Below, in pieces: positions 7,363-16,111 of a stretch of 64,000 bases of DNA. The position numbers were made by a program, and so were the translations under genes. The DNA comes from Streptomyces sp. DvalAA-43. Lineage in GTDB: Bacteria > Actinomycetota > Actinomycetes > Streptomycetales > Streptomycetaceae. Under the pieces are notes generated by a model. It was not told the origin of the DNA. It did no database searches and saw only the letters and a list, made by a program, of their open reading frames with translations. The DNA lies in assembly GCF_900091725.1 (NCBI RefSeq), contig NZ_FMBW01000064.1:1-64000 (forward strand), in the 5' to 3' direction. Every line of letters begins with the position of its first letter. Within the stretch, counting starts at the first letter, position 1.

Positions 7363-9488
7363 GTCCGTACCTCCACGACGGCGATCACGGGCTCGTCGGC
7401 GGCGCGGGTGCCGAGTTCGCTGCGGGCCAGGGCGAGCAGCGGCTGTGGGTCCAGGACGCCGGAGAGGTCGGCGATGCGGGAGCCGATGAGCAGCCGCAGG
7501 GCGGGGGCGCGGACCCCGCCGTCGCCGTAGGAGGTGGCCTCGCCGACGAGCCGGGCGAGCGTCTCGGGGGCGGCGGCGACGGTGGTGGTCTCCACCAGGG
7601 CGTCGGGGGCGTGCAGCCGGACGACACCGTCGGCGTCGACGACCCGCACCGGGTGCCGGGTGGTGCGGAAGCGGCGCCGGACCTCGGTGCCGTAGACGGT
7701 GTGGGCGGGGGTGGCGGCCAGGATGTCCACGTCCGCCGGGTCGGCCTTGAGGCTGGCCGCCGCGGCGCACAGCCGTTCGCGCTCGTCGGCCCGGTGGGTG
7801 CGGTCCCGGTTGCGGAGTTCGGTGGCGCCGGTGGCCACCGCCCGGACGGTGCTGGTCTGCGGGTCCACGGTCACCTCGACCTCCACGCCGTCGGCGGCGG
7901 CTCCCTGGGCCACGACGGCCGCCTCGGCCTCCGCGCGGACGGCGAGGATCTGTTCCTGGCCGGCGCCCGGGATGATCCGCTCGATCTGCTCGCGGACCAG
8001 GGCGAGGGCGACACCGATGGGGCTGATGACCTCGCTGTGCCGGGCGATCCGGCCCTCCTGTCCGGTGACGGAGGCCAGGTGCGGGGTGACGGACGCGGCG
8101 CCCCCGCCGCCCCCGACCAGCACCGCGGTGTCCTTCTCCAGCCGGTAGTCGCGGATCATGGCGTCGGTCACGGCCCTGACCTGTTCGACACCGGCGTCCA
8201 GGAGCCGGGCGGCCGCGGTCGCGACATCGGTGGACAGCGCGGCGGCCAGCGGGGCCAGCGCGGCCTGGGCGACGTCCTGGTCGCAGCGGGCGAAGTCGCC
8301 CTCGGGCACCCGGCCCAGTGCGTTGGCCGCGCAGGTCATGGTGAGCGCGTACCGTCCGCCGGCCGCGTCGATCACGGCGTAATCGTCGGGGTCGCCCGCC
8401 ATGGGGCGGACGGTGGTGAGGCGCGCGTCGCGCAGTTCGTCCAGGGTGGCGAAGCAGGCGTACGGCAGTCCGGCGATGTGCGCGCTGCGGGGTCCGACGC
8501 CGACGACCCTGCCGCCGCCGATCCGGACCATGGACCCGCCGCCGACCCCGACGGTCCGTACGTCGAGCGCGGAGAGGTAGGACGTCTTGCCGAGGATGGT
8601 GGCGTGCCGGACGGCGACCTTGCCCCGGCGCACGACGCTGATGTCGGTGGAGGTCCCGCCGGTCTCCAGGAAGAGGCCCTCGCTGATGCGTTCCCGCATC
8701 AGTGCGCCCGCGACCCCCGCGGCGGGGCCGGAGAGCACGGTCAGCAGCGGGCGTCTGCGCATCTCGTCGAGCGACATCACCCCGCCGTCGCACCGCATCA
8801 CCATCAGCGGCGCGTGCACCCCGGCCTTGGTGATGGAGGTGTCGACGAGGTCCGCGGTGGCCAGCATGCGCGGCAGGATCGCGGCGTTGACCACAGCGGT
8901 ACGGGTCCGCTTGGCGAGCCCGTACAGGGAGGTGATCTCGTGCGCGGCCGTCATCGGCAGTCCGCGCGGACGGGCCGCCTCGAGGACCGCCCGCTCGCCC
9001 TCCGGCCGGTCGACGCCGAACGGCTCGCTGGCGACGAGGACATGGGCGCCGTCCCGGGTGACGGCGTCGACGGCGGTGCGCACCTCGTCCGCGTCCTCGG
9101 GGTCGGCCACATGGGCGTAGGCGAGCGGGAGCCGCTTGCCCGGGGCGAGTTCGAGCCTGCCGAGGGAGGCGAGCCGGCGGGTGAGGACGGCGCCGGGGCC
9201 CGTTCCGATGCCGATCAGTCCGACGGTGGCGACATCGCCCTCCAGCAGGGCGTTGGTAGCCTGTGTCGTGCCGTGGGCCAGGAACGCGACGTCCTCGGCG
9301 GCACGGCCGGTCTGTTCCAGCAGCCGGTCGAGTGCCTCGACGATGCCGTGGGCGACCCCGTCCTCGTGGTGGTGGCTGGTGGGAACCTTCACCTGCCCCA
9401 GCAGTTCGAGGGTCGTGGCGTCGACGGCCACGGCGTCGGTGAAGGTTCCGCCCACGTCGATACCGACGCGGATGCGGTGGGTGGTCAT
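7359..9488 (-). CDS. Hydantoinase/oxoprolinase family protein (HyuA type)
   Basis: A 709-residue cytoplasmic protein. It opens with the phosphate-binding motif GIDVGGTFTDA (from residue 8) and continues with AHGTTQATNALLEG, the Hydantoinase_A core (VVNAAILPRML, VMRCDGGVMS, LSGPAAGVAGA, ETGGTSTDIS) and a GVGGGSMV loop. The family hydrolyses cyclic amides such as hydantoins or 5-oxoproline using ATP, or carboxylates ketones. The usual HyuB partner is absent here. The ATG at 9486-9488 has AAGGAGG at good spacing. It is preceded by a hairpin that separates it from the FAD oxidoreductase and followed by an overlapping HExxH gene. Confidence 0.9.
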   Translation of the reverse strand: MTTHRIRVGIDVGGTFTDAVAVDATTLELLGQVKVPTSHHHEDGVAHGIVEALDRLLEQTGRAAEDVAFLAHGTTQATNALLEGDVATVGLIGIGTGPGAVLTRRLASLGRLELAPGKRLPLAYAHVADPEDADEVRTAVDAVTRDGAHVLVASEPFGVDRPEGERAVLEAARPRGLPMTAAHEITSLYGLAKRTRTAVVNAAILPRMLATADLVDTSITKAGVHAPLMVMRCDGGVMSLDEMRRRPLLTVLSGPAAGVAGALMRERISEGLFLETGGTSTDISVVRRGKVAVRHATILGKTSYLSALDVRTVGVGGGSMVRIGGGRVVGVGPRSAHIAGLPYACFATLDELRDARLTTVRPMAGDPDDYAVIDAAGGRYALTMTCAANALGRVPEGDFARCDQDVAQAALAPLAAALSTDVATAAARLLDAGVEQVRAVTDAMIRDYRLEKDTAVLVGGGGGAASVTPHLASVTGQEGRIARHSEVISPIGVALALVREQIERIIPGAGQEQILAVRAEAEAAVVAQGAAADGVEVEVTVDPQTSTVRAVATGATELRNRDRTHRADERERLCAAAASLKADPADVDILAATPAHTVYGTEVRRRFRTTRHPVRVVDADGVVRLHAPDALVETTTVAAAPETLARLVGEATSYGDGGVRAPALRLLIGSRIADLSGVLDPQPLLALARSELGTRAADEPVIAVVEVRT

Positions 9489-9530
9489 GGCTGGGCACCT
9501 CCTTGTGCGGGTGGGTTGATGCGCGGGCGG

Positions 9531-9564
9531 GCCGGGTGGGACAGGTGGAGCTGTCCCACCCGGC
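9531..9564 (-). terminator. Intra-operon hairpin
   Basis: A perfect 14-bp stem (9531-9544 with 9551-9564) with a 6-base loop sits between the FAD oxidoreductase and the hydantoinase on the same strand. It could terminate part of the transcripts or stabilise the upstream message; no U tract follows. Confidence 0.6.
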
Positions 9565-9589
9565 GTTTCCACGGGTGCGGGACGGACCG

Positions 9590-11200
9590 TCAGTAGCCGC
9601 GTACGTCGGGCCAGTGGCGCTGGACCCCGTCGCGGTCGAGCAGCCGGGCGAACGCCTCGTACCGCTTGTCCTCGGACTGGACCTGGTGCGGTTCGACGCC
9701 CTCGGTGAGGCAGTGGGCGGCCAGGGCACCGGCGACCTCGCCGATGTTCCACTCCACCGGGTGGAGCCGGTAGCAGCCGTTGGTGATGTGGGTGGTGCCG
9801 ATGTTCTTGCCCGCGGGCAACAGGTTGCGGACGCGGCGCGGGACGAGGGCGCCGAGCGGGATCTCGAACGGGACCGAGCCGATGTCGATGTAGTTGTCGC
9901 CCCCGGTGGAGGGGTGCAGATCGATGCGGTAGCTGCCGACGCCGACCGCGTCGCGGTGGCGGGTCCCGCCGTGCGGGCCGACGAGGTCGATCGCCACGTC
10001 GTGCTCGGTGACGGTGGTGACGGCCTTGATCCGGCGGGACTCGCGTACGTACGGGGCCTTGGCCAGGCCGTCGTCGGTGCCGGTGATGTCGGGGCGGATC
10101 CGCAGTCCGGGGAATCCGGTGCCGCCGTCCTGGCGCGGGGCCTCGGTCTGGAGCCAGTACAGCAGCGACAGCGACAACTGCCGTGCCTCGGCGACCGCCT
10201 GGGCGGAGACCTCGTCCCCGGCGCCGACCAGCGGCTTGAGCCAGTAGTCGTTGAGCGGCCAGTTGACGAGCGTGATGTCGGAGTCGAAGGCGCCGGGGCG
10301 GTGCATTCCCCGGGCGAGGATGCGGCGGAAGCCCCACAGTTCCTTGTCGCCCGCGTCGGCGCTCTGGTCGGCGCTGACGGCGAGCGGGTCGACGTCCGGG
10401 TTGGGGACGAAGGTGCGTGGTACGGATTCCAGGGAGCGGGGGTCGGGCGCCTGGAAGCCGAGGAGCGGGCCGGGCCAGAAGCCGGGACGGTAGGAGCGCC
10501 AGAAGTCGTAGTCGGCCGGGCGGTCGACGGTGTGGTTCTCGCCCTCGTGGTGGGAGAGCGCGAAACACACGGTGATGCCCTGCTGGTTGAGCGGCTGCGC
10601 CTGTTCGGGGGCGTGCGGTTCGTCGAACTCGCTCCGCGCCTCGGCGCCGACGGCGTGCTCGACACCACCGAGTGCGAGGAGTTCACCGGTCTCGGTGGCG
10701 TCGACGACATAGCGGGCGGTGACGGTGGTGCGGTCGCCGGTGCGGAGGTTCTCCAGCGCGACGGCCCGGATGACATCGTTGTCCGTCTCGGCGGCCACGG
10801 CCCGGTGCTCGGTGAGCAGGGTGAGGCGGCCCGCCGCCCGGTGCGGTGCGAGCATCGCCTCCAGCACGGCGAGCGCGACGCGCGGTTCGTGGCAGAGCTT
10901 GCTGACGCGCCCGGCGCCCGGGTTGAGGCCGGGGAGGGCGAGGGCCTCGGAACGCATCGGGTACCACTGGCGGTAGTACGCCCGGATGCCTTCGCGCAGA
11001 CCGCGGTACGAGGCGGTGGTGCCGAACTGCTCCACCCACGGGTGCTCGTCCGGGGGGACGGCCTGGGAGGTGAGCTGGCCGCCGATCCAGTCGGTCTCCT
11101 CGGTGAGGACGACGGTGCGTCCGGTGCGGCAGGCGGCGAGCGCGGCGGCGACGCCGCCGAGTCCGGCGCCCACGACGAGGATGTCCGGTTCGGGTATCAC
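9590..11200 (-). CDS. FAD-dependent oxidoreductase (FAD_oxidored family)
   Basis: A 536-residue flavoprotein. The dinucleotide-binding motif GAGLGG is at residues 11-16, with TEETDWIGGQ and VVDATETGELL in the body, and a C-terminal second FAD contact (LLPAGKNIGTTHITNG). This layout fits the FAD_oxidored (PF12831-like) group, often labelled putative xanthan lyase in genomes, whose true substrates are mostly unknown. The start is GTG 11198-11200 behind AAGGAG. It is the first enzyme after the LacI gene on the same strand. With the hydantoinase and transporter it probably forms a pathway for an imported cyclic or amide-bearing compound. The substrate is unknown. Confidence 0.85.
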   Translation of the reverse strand: MIPEPDILVVGAGLGGVAAALAACRTGRTVVLTEETDWIGGQLTSQAVPPDEHPWVEQFGTTASYRGLREGIRAYYRQWYPMRSEALALPGLNPGAGRVSKLCHEPRVALAVLEAMLAPHRAAGRLTLLTEHRAVAAETDNDVIRAVALENLRTGDRTTVTARYVVDATETGELLALGGVEHAVGAEARSEFDEPHAPEQAQPLNQQGITVCFALSHHEGENHTVDRPADYDFWRSYRPGFWPGPLLGFQAPDPRSLESVPRTFVPNPDVDPLAVSADQSADAGDKELWGFRRILARGMHRPGAFDSDITLVNWPLNDYWLKPLVGAGDEVSAQAVAEARQLSLSLLYWLQTEAPRQDGGTGFPGLRIRPDITGTDDGLAKAPYVRESRRIKAVTTVTEHDVAIDLVGPHGGTRHRDAVGVGSYRIDLHPSTGGDNYIDIGSVPFEIPLGALVPRRVRNLLPAGKNIGTTHITNGCYRLHPVEWNIGEVAGALAAHCLTEGVEPHQVQSEDKRYEAFARLLDRDGVQRHWPDVRGY

Positions 11201-11229
11201 TGTTCTCCTTGAGCTGTGGGTGAGGCTGG

Positions 11230-12336
11230 TCAGTGGCCGTGGACGGCCGGTGGTGGGCCCGAGGTGGCGCCGGGCCGGAAGGCGCAGGCAACCAGGGGTT
11301 CGGTGGCCTCCTCCCCCGCGACCAGCGCGGCGAGCATGCGGACGGCGGCGGCGCCGAGCCGGGTGCGGGGGATGTCGAAACCGGTGGGTTCGGGGCCGTC
11401 CGCGAGATCGGCGGGCGGACTGCCCAGCAGCGCCAGGGAGGCGTCGCGCGGGCAGTCGAGCCCGGCGTCGGCGACGGCGCGGAGCAGGGCGCGCCAGGCG
11501 GCCCCGGTGTCGGTCTCCTCGGCGACGAACGCGGTGACGCCGTCGGCGAGCCAGCCCCGCAGCCGCTCGGGGGTGAGGTCGCGTGCCGGGTCCGCGGAAC
11601 GGAAGACGGTCTCGGGTCCGCCGTGCAGGCCGGCGGTCTCCAGCCCCTTGAGGAAGCCGTGTTCACGGTCGGTGGAGGCGGGTGCCTCGTCGTCCTCGCG
11701 GATCAGCACCATCCTCCGGTGCCCGAGCGCGGCCAGGTGGTCGACGACCTCGTGGGCGGCGCTCACATAGTCGGCGCCGACCCAGTGCAGGCCCTCCGGA
11801 TCGTCCCGGCGGCCGAGGTGGACCACCGGGAAGCCGTCGGTGACCAGCCGGCCCAGCTCCTGGACCGGTGCGTGGCGGCCGAGGAACAGGCAGCCGTCGG
11901 CGAGGCGGACCCGGCTCAGCGCTTCGGGTCCGGCGGCCCCCGCGCCGCCGGTGCTCGACCCCGTGAACAGCACCAGGTCGTAGCCGCGCTCCGCGGCCTC
12001 GCGCTCCACGCCCACCAGGAACGGGTAGTACGAGTGCTGCACATCGGTCGGGAACGTCGCGGTGAAGCTGAACACGCCCAGCAGGTTGTTGCGCGCCGCC
12101 GCGAGCCTGCGGGCCGCCGGGTCGGGGACGTAGCCGAGACTGCGGGCCGCCTCCAGGACCTTCTGCCGGGTCTCCTCCGAGATCGCGGGCCCCTCGCGCT
12201 TGTCCGCGAGCACCAGCGAGACCGTGGCCTGCGAGACCCCGGCGAGCCGTGCGACCTCCGCCTGGCGCGGGCGGGCCGTGCGGCCCGCCGGTGCGGGTGA
12301 ACGGCCGGGCCTGGCCCGCTTCCTGGGTTCCTCCAC
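11230..12336 (-). CDS. LacI-family transcriptional regulator
   Basis: A 368-residue repressor. The N-terminal helix-turn-helix is AEVARLAGVSQATVSLVL (residues 26-43), followed by the hinge region YVPDPAARRLAAARNN and a periplasmic-binding-like effector domain (LLGVFSFTATF, VVHLGRRDD, GHRRMVLI). The GTG start at 12334-12336 has GAGGAG upstream. The gene heads the island of FAD oxidoreductase, hydantoinase, HExxH protein and transporter, and is divergent from the acetylxylan-esterase-like gene. Two tandem palindromes lie just upstream and are its likely operator, so it probably represses itself and both directions until an inducer binds. Confidence 0.92.
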   Translation of the reverse strand: MEEPRKRARPGRSPAPAGRTARPRQAEVARLAGVSQATVSLVLADKREGPAISEETRQKVLEAARSLGYVPDPAARRLAAARNNLLGVFSFTATFPTDVQHSYYPFLVGVEREAAERGYDLVLFTGSSTGGAGAAGPEALSRVRLADGCLFLGRHAPVQELGRLVTDGFPVVHLGRRDDPEGLHWVGADYVSAAHEVVDHLAALGHRRMVLIREDDEAPASTDREHGFLKGLETAGLHGGPETVFRSADPARDLTPERLRGWLADGVTAFVAEETDTGAAWRALLRAVADAGLDCPRDASLALLGSPPADLADGPEPTGFDIPRTRLGAAAVRMLAALVAGEEATEPLVACAFRPGATSGPPPAVHGH

Positions 12337-12355
12337 GAGGGCTCCTCACATCGAT

Positions 12356-12380
12356 TAATGCGTATTAGTAATGCGCATTA
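12356..12380. promoter_or_regulatory. Tandem LacI-type operators
   Basis: Two 12-bp sites lie head to tail 13 bp apart. TAATGCGTATTA (12356-12367) is imperfect; TAATGCGCATTA (12369-12380) is a perfect palindrome with the central CG typical of LacI operators. They lie 20 bases upstream of the LacI start and about 160 bases before the divergent esterase. A nearly identical motif occurs at 47479-47490. Confidence 0.75.
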
Positions 12381-12541
12381 ACGAGTACTGTGAGGGTCGG
12401 CCGGGCATCGGTCAAGAGGTCGGGCACAACTTCTTCACCGTGCGGGCGGCTTCTCCTCCCTGCGCGGGAGGGCTCGCTCCGGACCGTCCGCGGGCCCCCG
12501 TACGGTGTGATCAACCATCCCTGTGAAGAAGGCGGTCCCCC

Positions 12542-13516
12542 ATGTCCCAGTTCGATCTTCCGCTCGACCGGCTGCGCGACTACCGCAGCGGATCGGTGGA
12601 GCCGGAGGACTTCGACGCGTTCTGGTCGACGACGCTCGACGAGGCCCGGTCCCACGACCTCGACGCCCGTTTCGAGCTGCGCGCCGGCACGGGGCTGAGC
12701 ACCGTCGACGTGTACGACGTGACGTTCGCGGGCTTCGGCGGTCACCCGGTCAAGGGCTGGTTCGTCGTCCCGGCGGGCACCACGGAGCCGCTGCCGGTGG
12801 TGGTCGAGTTCATCGGCTACGGCGGCGGGCGGGGGCTGGCGCACACCCATCTGCTCTGGGCGTCGGCCGGTTTCGCCCACTTCGTGATGGACACCCGCGG
12901 CCAGGGCAGCGGCTGGCTCGTCGGCGACACCGCCGACCCGGTGGGCAGCGCGCCGGCGTACCCCGGTTTCATGACCCGTGGCATCGAGGACCCGGAGTCG
13001 TACTACTACCGGCGGGTGTTCACCGACGCGGTGCGTGCGGTGGAGGCGGCGCGCTCGCACCCGCTGGCCGACGCGGCGCGTACCGCGGCCATCGGCGAGA
13101 GCCAGGGCGGCGGCATCACGCTCGCCGTGGGCGGGCTGATACCCGATCTGGTGGCGATCGCGCCGGACGTCCCGTTCCTGTGCGACTTCCCCCGCGCCCT
13201 CACCGTCACCGACCGGACCCCGTACCGCGAGGTGGGCAACTACCTCAAGACGCACCGCGGCCGGGCCGAGCGGGCGCGGGCCACGCTCTCCTACTTCGAC
13301 GGGGTGCACTTCGCCGCGCGCGGGCGGGCACCGGCGCTGTTCTCGACGGCGCTGGAGGACATGACCTGCCCGCCCTCGACCGTCTTCGCCGCCTTCAACG
13401 CCTACGCCCACCCGGACAAGACCATCGAGGTGTACGACTTCAACGATCACGAGGGCGGCGGGCCGTTCCAGGAGGCCGTGCAGCTGGGCTGGCTGCCCGG
13501 ACGGCTGCGGGCCTGA
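12542..13516 (+). CDS. Acetylxylan esterase / cephalosporin-C deacetylase family (CE7)
   Basis: A 324-residue alpha/beta-hydrolase with the CE7 signatures in order: RGQ at residues 119-121 (DTRGQGSG), the nucleophile elbow GESQGG with Ser187, and a C-terminal His in NDHEGG near residue 304. The lack of a signal peptide implies a cytoplasmic deacetylase acting on imported acetylated oligosaccharides or other small esters. The start ATG is 12542. It is divergent from the LacI regulator and its tandem operators, so it is likely part of the same regulon. Length is normal for CE7 (about 320). Confidence 0.9.
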   Translation: MSQFDLPLDRLRDYRSGSVEPEDFDAFWSTTLDEARSHDLDARFELRAGTGLSTVDVYDVTFAGFGGHPVKGWFVVPAGTTEPLPVVVEFIGYGGGRGLAHTHLLWASAGFAHFVMDTRGQGSGWLVGDTADPVGSAPAYPGFMTRGIEDPESYYYRRVFTDAVRAVEAARSHPLADAARTAAIGESQGGGITLAVGGLIPDLVAIAPDVPFLCDFPRALTVTDRTPYREVGNYLKTHRGRAERARATLSYFDGVHFAARGRAPALFSTALEDMTCPPSTVFAAFNAYAHPDKTIEVYDFNDHEGGGPFQEAVQLGWLPGRLRA

Positions 13517-13532
13517 CGGCGGGCGGCGGCGG

Positions 13533-14483
13533 TCAGCCGCGCGGGACGAGGCCCTTGGACTCCAGATAGTCGCGAGCCACGTCCTCGGGCAGCCGCCGCC
13601 AGCTGTCGACCTGCTCGTTGAGCCGGGCCAGATCGGCGGTGGTCAGTACGGTGTTGAGACTGCCCAGCGCCGTGCGTACGCCCGCGCTGCCCGCCCGGGA
13701 CCGGTTGACGACGGGGACCAGGTAGTCGGCGTTCTGGAGGTGCTTGTCGTCGGCGAGCAGGACGAGGCCGAAGCTGTCGAGCGTGGCATCGGTCGTGGTG
13801 GTCAGGACCATCTGGTCCTGACCCTTCTGGACGGCCTGTTTGGCCTGCGTGGTTCCGACGCCCTTGGGGTCCACGGCGGTGATGCGGATGCCGTACGTCT
13901 TCTTCAGCCCGGGTGCGCAGTAGGGGCGCCGCACGCATTCGTCACCGGCCGCCAGTCGTACGGGCAGCCGGGATCTGCCCAGGTCACCGAGGGTTCTGAG
14001 GTGGTGCTCGGCCGCGTACCGGGCGGCGACCGCGAAGGCGTTCTGGTCGACGGCGCGCCCGGGGTCGAGGACGGTGAGACCACGGGGCGCGGCCAGCGCG
14101 CGCAGCGCCTTCATGGTGGCGGCGAGGTCGGGTGAACCGACCGGGGTGGCGTCGGCACCGTTCTTCCTGGCGTTCAGCCAGTCGGCGAAGGTGGCGGCGT
14201 ACTCCGGCACGACGTCGATCTGGCCGTTCTCCAGCGCCGGTTCGTAGATCTCCCGGTTGGTGACGGAGATGATCTTCGTGGAGTAGCCGGCCCGGTCCAG
14301 CAGCAGCGCGTACATCTGGGCGAGCAGATCGCTCTCGGTGAATCCCGCGGATCCGATGGTGAGCCGCTTGCTGTCGCCCGGCGGTGCGGTGACGTCGCCC
14401 CGGTTCTCCAGGGAGGGGCCGGTGGCGCATCCGGCCGCCGAGAGCAGCAGCGCCAGCACGGGGGCGGCGGTCCGTCGCCTCAT
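13533..14483 (-). CDS. Glycine-betaine-type ABC transporter substrate-binding lipoprotein (OpuCC/OsmF)
   Basis: A 316-residue lipoprotein with the N-terminal lipobox LSAAGC. The body has OpuAC family features: IGSAGFTESDLLAQMYALLL near residue 40 (ligand-pocket entry), NREIYEPALENGQIDVVPEYAAT, and a late VVNRSRAG stretch. It binds quaternary amines or related osmolytes outside the membrane and delivers them to the two permeases encoded upstream. Its ATG overlaps the second permease stop (ATGA), so all three are one operon. The convergent esterase gene ends 16 bases away. No ATPase is in the operon; the only candidate nearby is the one at 4262-5425. Confidence 0.9.
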   Translation of the reverse strand: MRRRTAAPVLALLLSAAGCATGPSLENRGDVTAPPGDSKRLTIGSAGFTESDLLAQMYALLLDRAGYSTKIISVTNREIYEPALENGQIDVVPEYAATFADWLNARKNGADATPVGSPDLAATMKALRALAAPRGLTVLDPGRAVDQNAFAVAARYAAEHHLRTLGDLGRSRLPVRLAAGDECVRRPYCAPGLKKTYGIRITAVDPKGVGTTQAKQAVQKGQDQMVLTTTTDATLDSFGLVLLADDKHLQNADYLVPVVNRSRAGSAGVRTALGSLNTVLTTADLARLNEQVDSWRRLPEDVARDYLESKGLVPRG

Positions 14484-15157
14484 CCGGATCCCCCGCCCCG
14501 GAACCGGCCGGGGACGAGCAGCCGGCCCGCCTCGAAGAGCCCTTCGACGATCAGCGCGAAGGCCGCGACCAGCACCGCCCCGGCGACCACCTGCGCGGTG
14601 GAGGCGAGGTTGAAGCCCGCCGTGATGATGCGGCCGAGTCCCCCGCCGCCCGCCAGTGCGGCGAGGGTGGCGGTCGCGACGAGCTGGACGGCGGCGATCC
14701 GCACGCCGGTGAGGATCAGCGGGAGGGCGAGCGGCACCTCGACCCCCAGCATCAGCTGTCCGCCCGTCATCCCCATCCCCCTGGCCGCACGCACGACATC
14801 GCGGTCGACCTCCCGCATGCCGACGTAGGCGTTGGTGAGCAGCGGCGGTACGGCGAAGAGCACCAGGGCGATGATGGTCGGCCATTCGCCGTACCCGCCG
14901 ATCGGGGTGAGGAGGAGCAGCACCAGTACGGCGAAGGTGGGCACGGCCCGGCCGATGTTGGAGAGGTTGACGGCGAGCGCGCCGCCCTTGCCGAGGTGAC
15001 CGAGGACCACGGCGACGGGCAGCGCGATCAGACAGCTGATCAGCAGGCAGACGACGGTGAGGAACAGGTGCTGGCCCAGCCGGTTCCAGATACCGCCGTC
15101 GCCGGACCAGTTCGCGGAGGTGGTGAGCCAGGACCAGGCGTCCGCCAGGGTGTTCAC
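14480..15157 (-). CDS. Betaine/osmoprotectant ABC permease (second)
   Basis: A 225-residue permease with five to six membrane helices and the EAA-loop motif VVRAARGMGMTGGQLMLGVEVPLALP that docks the ATPase. Start choice: GTG 15155-15157 overlaps the upstream TGA (GTGA) and has CGGAG six bases before it. An ATG at 15173-15175 in the same frame would overlap the neighbour by 22 bases and has no ribosome site. Its stop overlaps the binding-protein start by four bases. It pairs with the permease at 15154-15831. Confidence 0.9.
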   Translation of the reverse strand: MNTLADAWSWLTTSANWSGDGGIWNRLGQHLFLTVVCLLISCLIALPVAVVLGHLGKGGALAVNLSNIGRAVPTFAVLVLLLLTPIGGYGEWPTIIALVLFAVPPLLTNAYVGMREVDRDVVRAARGMGMTGGQLMLGVEVPLALPLILTGVRIAAVQLVATATLAALAGGGGLGRIITAGFNLASTAQVVAGAVLVAAFALIVEGLFEAGRLLVPGRFRGGGSG

Positions 15158-15831
15158 GGCTGTCTCCGGGTCCATGGGGTCAGCAGCCGCTGGACGAGCA
15201 GGAGCAGCAGATCGGCGACGACGGCGATGACGACGCAGAGGACGGAGGCGGTGAGCACCTGGGCCTTGAAGTAGGTGTTCATCCCGGAGTAGATGAGGTT
15301 GCCGAGTCCGCCGTACCCGACGATCGCGCCGACCGTGACCAGGGAGACCGCGGAGACGGTCGCGATCCGCAGTCCGGCCATGGCCGCGGGCAGGGCGAGG
15401 GGCAGCTCCACGGCGAGCAGCAGCCGCAGGGGCCCGTACCCCATGCCGCGGGCGGCCTGCCGGGTCTCCTCGGGCACGGCGCGCAGTCCGGCGAGGATGT
15501 TCCGGACGAGGAGGGTGAGCGAGTACAGGACCAGTCCGGCGACGACGAGCGAGGCGGAGAGTCCGTACACCGGCAGCAGCAGCGAGAACATGGCGAGCGA
15601 CGGCACGGTGTAGAGGATGGTCGTCACGCCGAGCACGGGGCCCGCCGCCCAGCGCCGGTGGCGCGCCGCGAGGGCGAGCGGAACGGCGAGGGCCAGTCCG
15701 ATGAGCACGGAGACCACGGTGAGCTGGAGGTGTTGCACGGTGGCGTCCCAGAGGATCTCGCGACGGCTGGAGAGGTAGGCCCCGCAGAGCCACTCGTTGC
15801 GCGCGAGGCAGTCGTCCGGGGGCGCGGTCAC
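15154..15831 (-). CDS. Betaine/osmoprotectant ABC permease (first)
   Basis: A 225-residue ProW/OpuCB-type membrane protein with about six hydrophobic helices and the loop EETRQAARGMGYGPLRLLL that contacts the ATPase. It is the first gene of a three-gene operon (permease, permease, lipoprotein) joined by GTGA and ATGA overlaps. The GTG start at 15829-15831 follows GGAAGG closely. Together with the CBS-domain ATPase at 4262 it would make a complete importer; that pairing is inferred from family and absence of alternatives in the window. Confidence 0.9.
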   Translation of the reverse strand: MTAPPDDCLARNEWLCGAYLSSRREILWDATVQHLQLTVVSVLIGLALAVPLALAARHRRWAAGPVLGVTTILYTVPSLAMFSLLLPVYGLSASLVVAGLVLYSLTLLVRNILAGLRAVPEETRQAARGMGYGPLRLLLAVELPLALPAAMAGLRIATVSAVSLVTVGAIVGYGGLGNLIYSGMNTYFKAQVLTASVLCVVIAVVADLLLLLVQRLLTPWTRRQP

Positions 15832-15931
15832 CCTTCCATTGGAGCGCCCGGGGCCGCGCGGGCGCTCGTCCTGATCGGCTGTCCGGGTTCCCTGGCCGGA
15901 CTTGCCGCGTACGGGGGCATCGGCGTGTCTC

Positions 15932-15957
15932 CCGCCCGGTGGCGCCGGACCGGGCGG
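15932..15957 (-). terminator. Hairpin terminator, weak
   Basis: A 9-bp stem (15932-15940 with 15949-15957) with an 8-base loop lies in the 280-base gap downstream of the F420-type reductase and upstream of the first betaine permease. The rest of the gap shows nothing else clear. Confidence 0.4.
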
Positions 15958-16111
15958 TGGGCCGGGGCCACGTCCCGCGTCGGCCGGTCGGCCGGGGAGC
16001 CCCCGGACGCCACCGCCCGGAGCCGCCGACGACGCCCACCGCTCCGGCGACCCGCGTGCGATGGACGTCGGCCGCGCCCTTGAGCGCTCCGGCGGAGACC
16101 GGCGACGGTCG

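Noticed and set aside
6775..10776. A 1333-codon open frame on the minus strand
   Set aside because: Only its last 195 codons (the HExxH gene) look like protein; the rest is a Pro/Arg/Ser/Thr-rich shadow of the hydantoinase and FAD genes, as expected in very GC-rich DNA.
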